Shown piece after piece: positions 26,046 to 32,749 of a stretch of 64,000 nucleotides of DNA. The notes under the pieces are model-generated. The model had not been told where the DNA came from. It searched no databases and saw only the letters and a list, made by a program, of their open reading frames with translations. Numbering within the stretch: position 1 is the stretch's first letter; each line of letters opens with the position of its first letter. Where the stretch lies: the NCBI GenBank assembly GCA_037443945.1, contig JBBINH010000002.1, positions 129,503 through 193,502 of the forward strand, in the 5' to 3' direction. The translations under genes and the position numbers were made by a program. Source of the stretch: SSF26 sp037443945 (GTDB lineage: Bacteria > Chloroflexota > Anaerolineae > J102).

Positions 26046-27362
26046 ATGATGACTGCCGATTACAAACAGCTCCTTTTAGACAAACTAACCGCCCACTGCG
26101 CCACGGTGGCCGTTATCGGCCTGGGTTATGTAGGGCTACCGCTGGCCGTCACCTTTGCCGAAAAGGGTTTCAAAGTGATCGGGGTGGATGTGGATGCCGC
26201 CAGGGTGGCGGCCGTCAATGCCGGCGAATCGTACATCCTCGACGTGCCCTCCTCGCGAGTGCAGCCCCTGGTCCGCAATACGCCGGCGCGGCTGCGGGCG
26301 GATACCGATTATGCGGTCTTGGCGGACTGCGATGTGGCCATCATCTGCGTGCCGACGCCGCTCAACAAGACGCGCGATCCCGATGTGCGATACCTCATCG
26401 CCGCCGGCGAGGCGATTGCCCGTCATATGCCGGCCGGCATGCTCGTGGTGTTGGAGTCCACGACCTATCCCGGCACCACGCAAGACCTGCTGCTGCCGAT
26501 GCTGCAACAGGCGACCGTGGCGGCTACCCTGCCCCGCTGGGAAGTCGGCCGCGACTTCTTTCTGGCCTTTTCGCCGGAACGGATCGATCCCGGCCGCACC
26601 GATTGGACGGTGGAGACGACACCGAAGGTGGTGGGCGGCATGACCCCGGCCTGCCAGGAGGTGGCCACGACGTTTTACGCCCAGGTGATCCGTCGTATTG
26701 TGCCCGTGTCTTCTCCGGCCGCTGCGGAGATGACCAAGCTATTGGAAAACACCTTTCGCGCCGTGAACATCGCTCTGGTCAACGAAATCGCCATCATGTG
26801 CGATAAGCTGGGCCTCGATGTGTGGGAGGTGATCGAGGCGGCAGCGACCAAGCCCTATGGATTCATGAAGTTCACGCCCGGGCCCGGCGTCGGTGGCCAT
26901 TGTATTCCCCTCGATCCCCACTATCTTTCCTGGAAGCTGAAGACGCTGAATTACAACGCCCGCTTCATCCAACTGGCCGGTGAGATCAATTCGGAAATGC
27001 CGCGGTATTGGGTCGAGAAGGTGCGCGATGCCCTCAACGATATCGGCAAGGCCCTAAAAGGGAGTCGCGTGCTCGTCCTGGGCGTAGCCTACAAGAAGGA
27101 CGTGAACGATGTGCGTGAGTCGCCGGCCCTGGATATCATCGAGCTGCTGCGCGAAAAGGGCGCAGACGTCCGGTATCATGACCCCTATGTGCCGGCTTTT
27201 GCGCTCAACGGCATTGCCTTTCAGAGCGAAGCCGACCTGGACCGGGCCCTGGCCGAGGCCGATTGCGTTATCATTACCACCGATCATTCGGTTTACGATT
27301 GGGCTCACATCGCCCGCCGCGCTGCCTTGATTGTGGATACCCGCCATGTCATCCCTACCTAA
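26046..27362 (+). CDS. WbpA-type UDP-N-acetylhexosamine 6-dehydrogenase
   Basis: A 438-aa NAD-dependent enzyme of the UDP-glucose/UDP-ManNAc dehydrogenase family, oxidising C6 of a UDP-sugar to the uronic acid. It has the N-terminal VIGLGYVGLPLAVTFAEKG Rossmann motif and the catalytic Cys in GPGVGGHCIPLDPHYL. SYILDVPSSRV near residue 60 resembles WbpA/VipA (UDP-GlcNAc) more than WecC. The product would be a uronic acid, consistent with a lyase of heparinase type in the cluster. Two ATGs (26046, 26049) are adjacent. The gap after the NusG-like gene is 17 bp. Confidence 0.88.
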   Translation: MMTADYKQLLLDKLTAHCATVAVIGLGYVGLPLAVTFAEKGFKVIGVDVDAARVAAVNAGESYILDVPSSRVQPLVRNTPARLRADTDYAVLADCDVAIICVPTPLNKTRDPDVRYLIAAGEAIARHMPAGMLVVLESTTYPGTTQDLLLPMLQQATVAATLPRWEVGRDFFLAFSPERIDPGRTDWTVETTPKVVGGMTPACQEVATTFYAQVIRRIVPVSSPAAAEMTKLLENTFRAVNIALVNEIAIMCDKLGLDVWEVIEAAATKPYGFMKFTPGPGVGGHCIPLDPHYLSWKLKTLNYNARFIQLAGEINSEMPRYWVEKVRDALNDIGKALKGSRVLVLGVAYKKDVNDVRESPALDIIELLREKGADVRYHDPYVPAFALNGIAFQSEADLDRALAEADCVIITTDHSVYDWAHIARRAALIVDTRHVIPT

Positions 27363-27363
27363 G

Positions 27364-27999
27364 ATGGTCACACCCCTCCGTTTCTTCTCACGTCGGCCCT
27401 CGGCGGTCCCCTCCCGTCGGCTGCCTCCGCATACGGTGGTCATTGTCTCGGGGCTACCTCGCTCCGGCACCTCGATGATGATGCGGATGCTCGAAGCCGG
27501 TGGCCTGCCCATCCTCAGCGACGGCCTGCGCACGGCCGATCCGGACAACCCCGAAGGCTACTATGAGTTCGAGCGGGTCAAGCAGCTCGACAAGGGGGAT
27601 GCGGCCTGGCTGGCCGAGGCCGAAGGTAAGGCGGTGAAGGTCATTTCGGCGCTGTTGGAGTATTTGCCCGCGTCGTATCGCTATCGCGTGCTCTTCATGA
27701 ACCGGCGGATGGGCGAAATTCTGGCTTCTCAGCGCAAGATGCTCGAGCGCCGGGGCGAGAGCACGACCGTCGATGATGAGCAGCTTGCCGCCATTCTGGA
27801 AAAGCATGTACGCAAAGTCAAGGCCTGGCTGAGCACGCAGCCGCATTTTTGTCTGCTCGATGTGGACTACAACGCCATGATGGTCGATCCCCGACCGTAT
27901 GTGAGTCGGATCAACCGCTTTCTCGACGGTCTTCTCGACGAAGCGCGCATGGTCGCCGTGATCAATCCCGCTTTGTACCGCAACCGGGAGCGGTCCTGA
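27364..27999 (+). CDS. Sulfotransferase-family protein
   Basis: About 211 aa. The PAPS 5'-phosphosulfate loop is visible as IVSGLPRSGTSMMMRMLEAGG near the N-terminus, followed by NPEGYYEFE and, in the C-terminal half, a 3'-phosphate-type region ending in INRFLDG. Sulfotransferases of this kind transfer sulfate from PAPS to a hydroxyl of a carbohydrate or other molecule. Position directly after the dehydrogenase suggests sulfation of the polysaccharide, but the family is broad. ATG 27364 follows the upstream stop by one base; ATG 27346 would overlap it by 17 bp. Confidence 0.72.
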   Translation: MVTPLRFFSRRPSAVPSRRLPPHTVVIVSGLPRSGTSMMMRMLEAGGLPILSDGLRTADPDNPEGYYEFERVKQLDKGDAAWLAEAEGKAVKVISALLEYLPASYRYRVLFMNRRMGEILASQRKMLERRGESTTVDDEQLAAILEKHVRKVKAWLSTQPHFCLLDVDYNAMMVDPRPYVSRINRFLDGLLDEARMVAVINPALYRNRERS

Positions 28000-28225
28000 A
28001 GTCCAAGCGAATCCGAGGCACGGCTTCACCCGTAATGGTCAGGCCATGTCGTGCGCGAGGGTCTACGGCGTGCCTCTATCCGGACGAACACACGGATCTT
28101 CTTGTGCATGGTCAACCCCTTATTTGTCGGCCAAGGAGTGGATCGCTTACTATTGCGTTCTGGCAACGCTTTCATGCGCTTCGGCTGCTCCGAACGAACG
28201 CTTAGCCATCAGCCATGATCGTTTC

Positions 28226-28264
28226 GTAACTGCCTACGTACCGACTGAAGTCGTCCGTCATAGG
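28226..28264 (-). repeat. Dispersed 40-bp repeat, copy 1
   Basis: Begins GTAACTGCCTACGTACCG and ends GTCATAGG. It matches the copy at 32440-32479 at all but six positions plus one indel, and all six differences are transitions. Its centre, CGACTGAAGTCG, can form a small hairpin. A partial inverted copy lies at 28348-28366. Confidence 0.75.
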
Positions 28265-28347
28265 CCTTCGACCTCCGGTCGGCCCAGGCCGATGCCCGGC
28301 CCAGCAGACTCGGGGAGGCCGATCGGCAATCGGTGCACGGTGGCGGG

Positions 28348-28366
28348 CAGTCGGGTAGGTAATTAC
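28348..28366 (+). repeat. Partial inverted copy of the dispersed repeat
   Basis: CAGTCGGGTAGGTAATTAC is the imperfect reverse complement of 28226-28247 (three bases missing, two substitutions). Together they give a small element with inverted ends, without any coding capacity. Confidence 0.4.
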
Positions 28367-28407
28367 ACCGTTTCTCATAAAAGACCGGACATGCTCAGGA
28401 GGTAACA

Positions 28408-28926
28408 ATGGCCTTTGTTGAGGATTTTCAGGATTTGTTGCGGCTTCTCAACCGTCATCCGGAGTGGAAGGCCGAACTTCGTCGTCAGGTCCTCGGCGAG
28501 GAGCTGTCAGCTTTGTCTCAACTTGTCCGCCATCTCACCATAGCCCAGGCTCGAACCGAGGAGTGGCTGGAATGGGTCGAGAGCCGTATCGAGAAATGGT
28601 TCGAAGTCCAGAAGCATACCGAGGAACGGGTAGCGGCGTTGGAGGCAGCGCAAGCGCGAACCGAAGAACGCATCGATCGCCTGGAGATGAGGGTTGCGGA
28701 GCTGAAGGCAGCCCTGGAGCGGGCCGAGGACCGCATCGATCGTCTGGAGATGACGGTGGTGGAGTTGAAGGCGGCCCTGGGCCGGGCTGAGGAGCGTGTC
28801 GAACGTTTGGAGATGGCGGTCGCCGAGTTGAAGGCAGCACAAGGGCGAACTGAAGAGCGCATTCAGCGTCTGGAGATGGCAGTGGCACAGTGGAAAGCAT
28901 CGCAAAGGCAGCGAGGAGCGCATTGA
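28408..28926 (+). CDS. Coiled-coil protein, probably truncated by frameshift
   Basis: A 172-aa hydrophilic protein with AGGAGGT 2-8 nt upstream of ATG 28408. Residues 1-83 are helical; residues 84-167 hold four 21-aa repeats of the form RTEERIDRLEMAVAELKAALG, predicted coiled coil. After the fourth unit the reading frame ends in GAH-stop, but the +1 frame continues with SEERIEPRQ, which looks like the start of a fifth unit, so an indel near 28908 probably truncated the gene. Similar long repeats occur ahead of a nuclease-like domain in DUF3782-type proteins of this group of bacteria; no such domain is seen here. A related gene starts at 63669. Confidence 0.6.
   Translation: MAFVEDFQDLLRLLNRHPEWKAELRRQVLGEELSALSQLVRHLTIAQARTEEWLEWVESRIEKWFEVQKHTEERVAALEAAQARTEERIDRLEMRVAELKAALERAEDRIDRLEMTVVELKAALGRAEERVERLEMAVAELKAAQGRTEERIQRLEMAVAQWKASQRQRGAH
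28657..28908 (+). repeat. Four tandem 63-bp coding repeats
   Basis: Units begin at codons 84, 105, 126 and 147 of the coiled-coil gene, each 21 codons, with synonymous and conservative changes between units. They encode three heptads each. Confidence 0.85.
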
Positions 28927-29403
28927 GCCTCGGCAGTGCCTGCTCGGGCCAGGGGGGCGGCTGCGCCATTTGCGAGAGCGCTTGACGGCAAGCATGTCCT
29001 TGCCTTCGTCTGGTTGGACAGACACAAAGGGAACGCCTCCGATTTGTCTTGCACCTTATCAACCTTTTATTGCCCCCCAGAGTCAATCTGACCATCGTCA
29101 TGTCTGGGATAGGTGGCAGCAAAGAGGTTATCCGGGCTCATCGAGCGGCGGGCTGTGTTGACAGGGCGGGTTTCCGGTAGCGGCTTCGATGACCGGTGAA
29201 CCGGTAACGGCAACGGTCTGAATGGGACTCGCTTAGCGTCCCGTTAGGCTCGCCCGCAACGGTCATCGTAACAAGGCTGAGATCGGGTGCCGTTTTTGGT
29301 GGCGGTTGCAGAGCACCGAGACGAACGGTACGCCTATCGGGCCTTGGGGACGTTTTCGTTAGCGTGATTCTGGCTTGGACTCTCGTTTATGGAGGTTTTT
29401 GTG
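28927..29403. other. 477-bp intergenic region
   Basis: The first part (to 29161) remains open in the shifted frame of the coiled-coil gene but shows no recognisable protein sequence. The rest includes a small hairpin GGGAC/GTCCC (29224-29242). The sequence GGCTGAGATCGGG at 29276-29288 superficially resembles part of a TPP riboswitch, without the remaining consensus. The ribosome site GGAGG at 29391-29395 serves the next gene. No clear promoter was found. Confidence 0.5.
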
Positions 29404-32265
29404 ATGAACCGAAAAGTCCTCGCATGGCTATACCTAAGTGTTGCGCTTGTGACCATATGGGTTGCTGTTTTGAGCACGCTCGGCACCGATACTTCTTTAT
29501 CGGCTTCGGTTGTTCCTGTGGCCACGCCCGCCGATCCCTTTGGCATTTATTTCTACCCGGCTCTGCAGCCGGTGGGTGCAGCGCAGATGGTGGCGGCCGG
29601 CGCCCGCTGGGCGCACATCCATATCCACTGGCGCGAGGTCGAGTACGAACGCGGTCGCTACGACTGGTCGCGGCTTGATACGCAGTTGGGGAATCTGGCG
29701 GCTTACGGTTTCCAGATCATCGTGACGGTCAACGAAAACCCGGACTGGGCTGCTGCCACCCGCTGCGGGCCGATTGATGCCGAAGATGTGCCCGCTTTTG
29801 CCGCGTTTTTGGCGGCGGCTGTGTCTCGTTATAGCGTGCCGCCCTATAACGTTCGCCATTGGGCGCTCTACAACGAGGCCGACAACAGCGATGCGGTCAA
29901 CTATCCCTGGCTGGGGGGCTGTTGGGGAATGCGACACCAAAACCACGCCGTCGGAGCCGGCGGTGCCGCCTATGCCGCCATGCTGCGGCAGGTCTATCCG
30001 GCCATGAAGGCGGCCAATCCGCAGGTGCAGGTGTGGATCGGAGGCCTGGCCCATGATTGGTTTACGGACGATTCCCGAGATCCCGGCATCTTCGATCGCG
30101 ATTTTCTCGATCAAATCCTGGCCGCCGGCGGTGGCCCCTATTTCGATGCCATCAATTTCCACTACTTTCATGCCTGGGAAGGCAAATGGTCAACCAGTGA
30201 TCGCTACAACCGGGGTGTCGTGCGCAAGGCGGCCTCGTTGCGGGAGCGGGCTGCTCGTTATGGCGTCAGCAAACCTCTGGTCGTGACCGAGCTGGGCCAT
30301 CCGACAGGGGCCGACGATCCCGGCCAAAACGCCTCCTTGAGCGACGAGATCACCGCGCGTGTGCTCTGGCAGTTGCATGCTCAGGCGATGTCGGCCAATC
30401 TGACCCCCCTCATCTGGTTGGAGGCCGTCGATGAGACCTGGCTCGCTTACGATTATGGCCTTTTGCGCAGCGATCTGACACCCAAACAGAGTTATACGGC
30501 CTATCAGGCGATGACCCGCGAATTGGCGGGTGCCCAGTTCCGACGGGTGCGAAGGGATTTCCCTACCAGTTTGTTCGGTTACGAATTCCTCGTCGGCGGT
30601 ACGGTCAAGACCCTCGTGTGGGCAACCACCAATACGCCCGTCACTTTCCCGGTTGGCACGAGCGGAGGGACGCTGCGGGTGGTAGACAAGTTGGGGAGCG
30701 AGCAGTGGATCACCGACGGCAGCGACGGTGATGAAGATAGTGCGCGCAATGGGGCCGCGCGCCTGTCAATCGGTGTCGATCCGCGCTTGGTGATGGTGGC
30801 GGGAGCCTCCCCAACAGTAACGCCTTCGCCCACAGCCACGCCCAGCCCAACGTCCATGCCTTCGCCTACGGCCACGCCCACTGCGACGCCCACACGGGGT
30901 CTCTCGCCTACCCCTGTCCTGCGAACCAAGGCCTTTCAAAACGGTGTGGCACCCACCAGCAAGTACGCCGGCGCCCGCGATGCCTATGTCGCCGAGCAAC
31001 AACCGACGGCGAATTTCGGCACCGTCACCCCGCTTTGGGTCTCAGGCAGCGATCCCGTCGGCAGCAACAAGGACAAATGGGCCCTCTTGCGATGGAATTT
31101 GGCGCCGACCACGGGGATTGTGCGCGGGGCCTCTCTGACTCTGACGGTTAGCGATCCATCCGGGACGCAAACCTATGCGCTCTACGAGGTGTTGGAGTCG
31201 TGGGACGAGACCAGGGTGACCTGGAATAGCAAACCGGCACGCGGAACTACGGTGCTCGGTACGGTGGCGGCTTCCGTTACCGGTGCTCTCACGGTGGACC
31301 TGAACGGCGACGGTGTGGCCGTCGTGCAGAAATGGCTCAACAATCCCAAGAAGAACTACGGATTCTATCTCCTCCACACGACCAACACCGATACCCTTGG
31401 CCTGGAAAGCCGCGAAAAGACGTCGGCCCTTCTGCGACCCAAGCTGAGCATCGTCTACCAGGTGCCCAGCTTCACCCGCGAACCCTGGGTACAGCAGGTG
31501 ACGGCAACCGGTGCTACCATCCTGTGGGAAACGGACACGTACGCACGCGGGAACCTGAAATATCGCCTCCAAGGGACCAGTAGCTGGACCACCAAGACGG
31601 TCACAACGGTTCTGACGGATGGGCGCTGGCAGGCCAGGGCCGTGCTGACCGGTCTGCAACCGGCAAAAACATATGAGTTCCGGGTACGACCGAGCGTAGA
31701 CAGCCCGTGGACCGCCGTGCGCACGTTCCGAACCCTTGCCGGTACCCAGGAGGAAGCAACGACGGGGCTCTCGTGGACCGCAGAGGGACTCCCGTTGGCA
31801 ACGGCCTGGGCGCTGTACATCCCGGCGCCGGAGGAGGTAACGGCCGGCAATGGCGTGGAGGTGCCGGTTGTGCTGAGACGGACGGCGGAAGGCGCCGAGG
31901 GCATCTTGAGCGGCCTGCATTTCGTGCTCGTCTACGATCCGGTTGCGCTGGCGTTTGACCCGACCGACGCCGATGACGATGGCATCCCCGACGCCATCCG
32001 GATTGCGTCGAACGACGATTGGACGGTGCAGGTACGGCCTGAAGTAGGTCGGGTGGCGATGACGTTGACGGAGGTCGTACCGGGAACGGATGAAGCGGAT
32101 GCGATGCCTTTGTTGTGGCTGAATTTTGAAGCTCAAGCCACCGTCGGCGCCGGATCAAGCCCTGTAGGCTTCAGCCCATCCGACCCGGTTATCGCGGTCG
32201 ATCACGAGGGAAGGCGTCTGCGGGTGCCCGCCGACGTCGAAGGGACGAAGTCGATGTTGCCCTGA
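29404..32265 (+). CDS. Large secreted protein: glycosidase, Thr-Pro linker, DNRLRE, Fn3 and cohesin-like domains
   Basis: A 953-aa exported protein. ATG 29404 lies 8 nt after GGAGG, so the in-frame ATG at 29389 is less likely. Order: signal/anchor helix (about 5-27); clan-A glycosidase domain (about 45-445) with catalytic Glu candidates E158 (LYNEADNSD, where the usual Pro after NE is Ala) and E296 (VTELGHPT); Thr-Pro-Ser linker (468-504); DNRLRE-type carbohydrate-binding-like domain (about 504-686, with SWDETRVTWNSKP); fibronectin type III domain (687-778); cohesin-like domain (about 798-945) with an acidic DADDDGIPD insert. It is the longest of three paralogues. No cell-wall sorting motif was found. 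Confidence 0.78.
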   Translation: MNRKVLAWLYLSVALVTIWVAVLSTLGTDTSLSASVVPVATPADPFGIYFYPALQPVGAAQMVAAGARWAHIHIHWREVEYERGRYDWSRLDTQLGNLAAYGFQIIVTVNENPDWAAATRCGPIDAEDVPAFAAFLAAAVSRYSVPPYNVRHWALYNEADNSDAVNYPWLGGCWGMRHQNHAVGAGGAAYAAMLRQVYPAMKAANPQVQVWIGGLAHDWFTDDSRDPGIFDRDFLDQILAAGGGPYFDAINFHYFHAWEGKWSTSDRYNRGVVRKAASLRERAARYGVSKPLVVTELGHPTGADDPGQNASLSDEITARVLWQLHAQAMSANLTPLIWLEAVDETWLAYDYGLLRSDLTPKQSYTAYQAMTRELAGAQFRRVRRDFPTSLFGYEFLVGGTVKTLVWATTNTPVTFPVGTSGGTLRVVDKLGSEQWITDGSDGDEDSARNGAARLSIGVDPRLVMVAGASPTVTPSPTATPSPTSMPSPTATPTATPTRGLSPTPVLRTKAFQNGVAPTSKYAGARDAYVAEQQPTANFGTVTPLWVSGSDPVGSNKDKWALLRWNLAPTTGIVRGASLTLTVSDPSGTQTYALYEVLESWDETRVTWNSKPARGTTVLGTVAASVTGALTVDLNGDGVAVVQKWLNNPKKNYGFYLLHTTNTDTLGLESREKTSALLRPKLSIVYQVPSFTREPWVQQVTATGATILWETDTYARGNLKYRLQGTSSWTTKTVTTVLTDGRWQARAVLTGLQPAKTYEFRVRPSVDSPWTAVRTFRTLAGTQEEATTGLSWTAEGLPLATAWALYIPAPEEVTAGNGVEVPVVLRRTAEGAEGILSGLHFVLVYDPVALAFDPTDADDDGIPDAIRIASNDDWTVQVRPEVGRVAMTLTEVVPGTDEADAMPLLWLNFEAQATVGAGSSPVGFSPSDPVIAVDHEGRRLRVPADVEGTKSMLP
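30811..30912 (+). repeat. Thr/Ser-Pro-coding low-complexity linker
   Basis: Repeated SPTATPSPT-type codons within the 953-aa gene, separating the glycosidase domain from the binding domains. Confidence 0.8.
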
Positions 32266-32284
32266 GGGCCTGTTAGGGAACGAT

Positions 32285-32321
32285 GCCGGGCATGGCCGGC
32301 CTGACAATGCCCATGCCCGGC
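32285..32321 (+). terminator. Terminator-like hairpin after the 953-aa gene
   Basis: GCCGGGCATGG (32285-32295) pairs perfectly with CCATGCCCGGC (32311-32321), loop 15 nt, 19 bp after the stop codon. Only a broken T-tract (GTTCTTT) follows, so termination may be partial. Confidence 0.6.
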
Positions 32322-32439
32322 CCCGTTCTTTACCGTTGCCGTCCTTCAAGATAACCTTATCAAATCAAGAGCTCTTCATGCTTCGGCAGGCATGGGGAGT
32401 TATGATGCGACTCCTGTTGACACGCGCACGTCCGCATGT

Positions 32440-32500
32440 GTAACTGCCTGCGTGCCGGCTAAAGTCGCCTGTCATTAGGTAGTGACCCGCATGCCGAGAA
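32440..32500 (-). repeat. Dispersed 40-bp repeat, copy 2, with a second tandem unit
   Basis: 32440-32479 matches copy 1 (28226-28264). A further degenerate unit continues to about 32500; on the minus strand the two read CGGCACGCAGGCAGTTAC and CGGCATGCGGGTCACTAC. The two copies bracket 4.2 kb containing the coiled-coil and glycosidase genes. Confidence 0.65.
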
Positions 32501-32622
32501 AAGGGCCAAGGGCTTAGCCGAAGGTTGTGCTCGTGATGTTTGTCCATTCGTGCCTTTTGGTGTTATCCTTGGCCTCGGTTGTGCAGGTTTTGCCCCCTCG
32601 CATTCGCCGGAGTGGGTTGAGT

Positions 32623-32652
32623 TTGTTCTGCTCTTTGTCTCTGTCGTATAGT
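32623..32652 (+). promoter_or_regulatory. Putative promoter for the dehydratase gene
   Basis: TTGTTC (32623-32628) and TATAGT (32647-32652) with 18 bp spacing, about 100 bp upstream of the ATG. It resembles the other promoters proposed in this window (TTGTCT/TACAAT at 44985, TTGTCC/TACAAT at 63595). Confidence 0.5.
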
Positions 32653-32749
32653 GTTCTCGGTCGTGCGGGCCGGCAGCCGACATGAGGATGGCGCATTCGT
32701 TCCGGCTCCTCGTTCCCATCGCCATGGTGCCATGTTCCTGGGGAACGTA

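Larger units (their letters stand above)
28000..28407. other. 408-bp intergenic region with an imperfect terminal-inverted-repeat element
   Basis: No gene is evident. From 28226 to 28366 a 141-bp segment is bounded by inverted copies of a short motif (left 28226-28247, right 28348-28366). A good ribosome site, AGGAGGT (28399-28405), precedes the next ATG. No terminator for the sulfotransferase gene could be recognised. Confidence 0.5.
32266..32749. other. 484-bp intergenic region
   Basis: Contains a terminator-like hairpin (32285-32321), the second copy of the dispersed repeat (32440-32500) and a probable promoter for the dehydratase gene (32623-32652). A perfect TTGACA also occurs at 32417-32422 but its best partner at 17-18 bp is only GTAACT/TAACTG. 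No gene is evident. Confidence 0.6.

Noticed and set aside
28226..28366. Miniature inverted-repeat transposon
   Set aside because: The terminal repeats are imperfect, no target-site duplication was found and no transposase is in the window; kept only as a repeat feature.
28970..29161. Separate small gene after the coiled-coil gene
   Set aside because: Starts with TTG inside the shifted frame of the coiled-coil gene, lacks a ribosome site and resembles no protein; treated as frameshift remainder.
29276..29288. TPP-riboswitch-like GGCTGAGATCGGG
   Set aside because: Only a short fragment of the consensus is present; the second conserved part and the stems are missing, and the downstream gene is not thiamine-related.
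32417..32445. Promoter with perfect TTGACA
   Set aside because: The -10 candidates at 17 and 18 bp are GTAACT and TAACTG and fall inside the dispersed repeat; the downstream pair at 32623 fits better.
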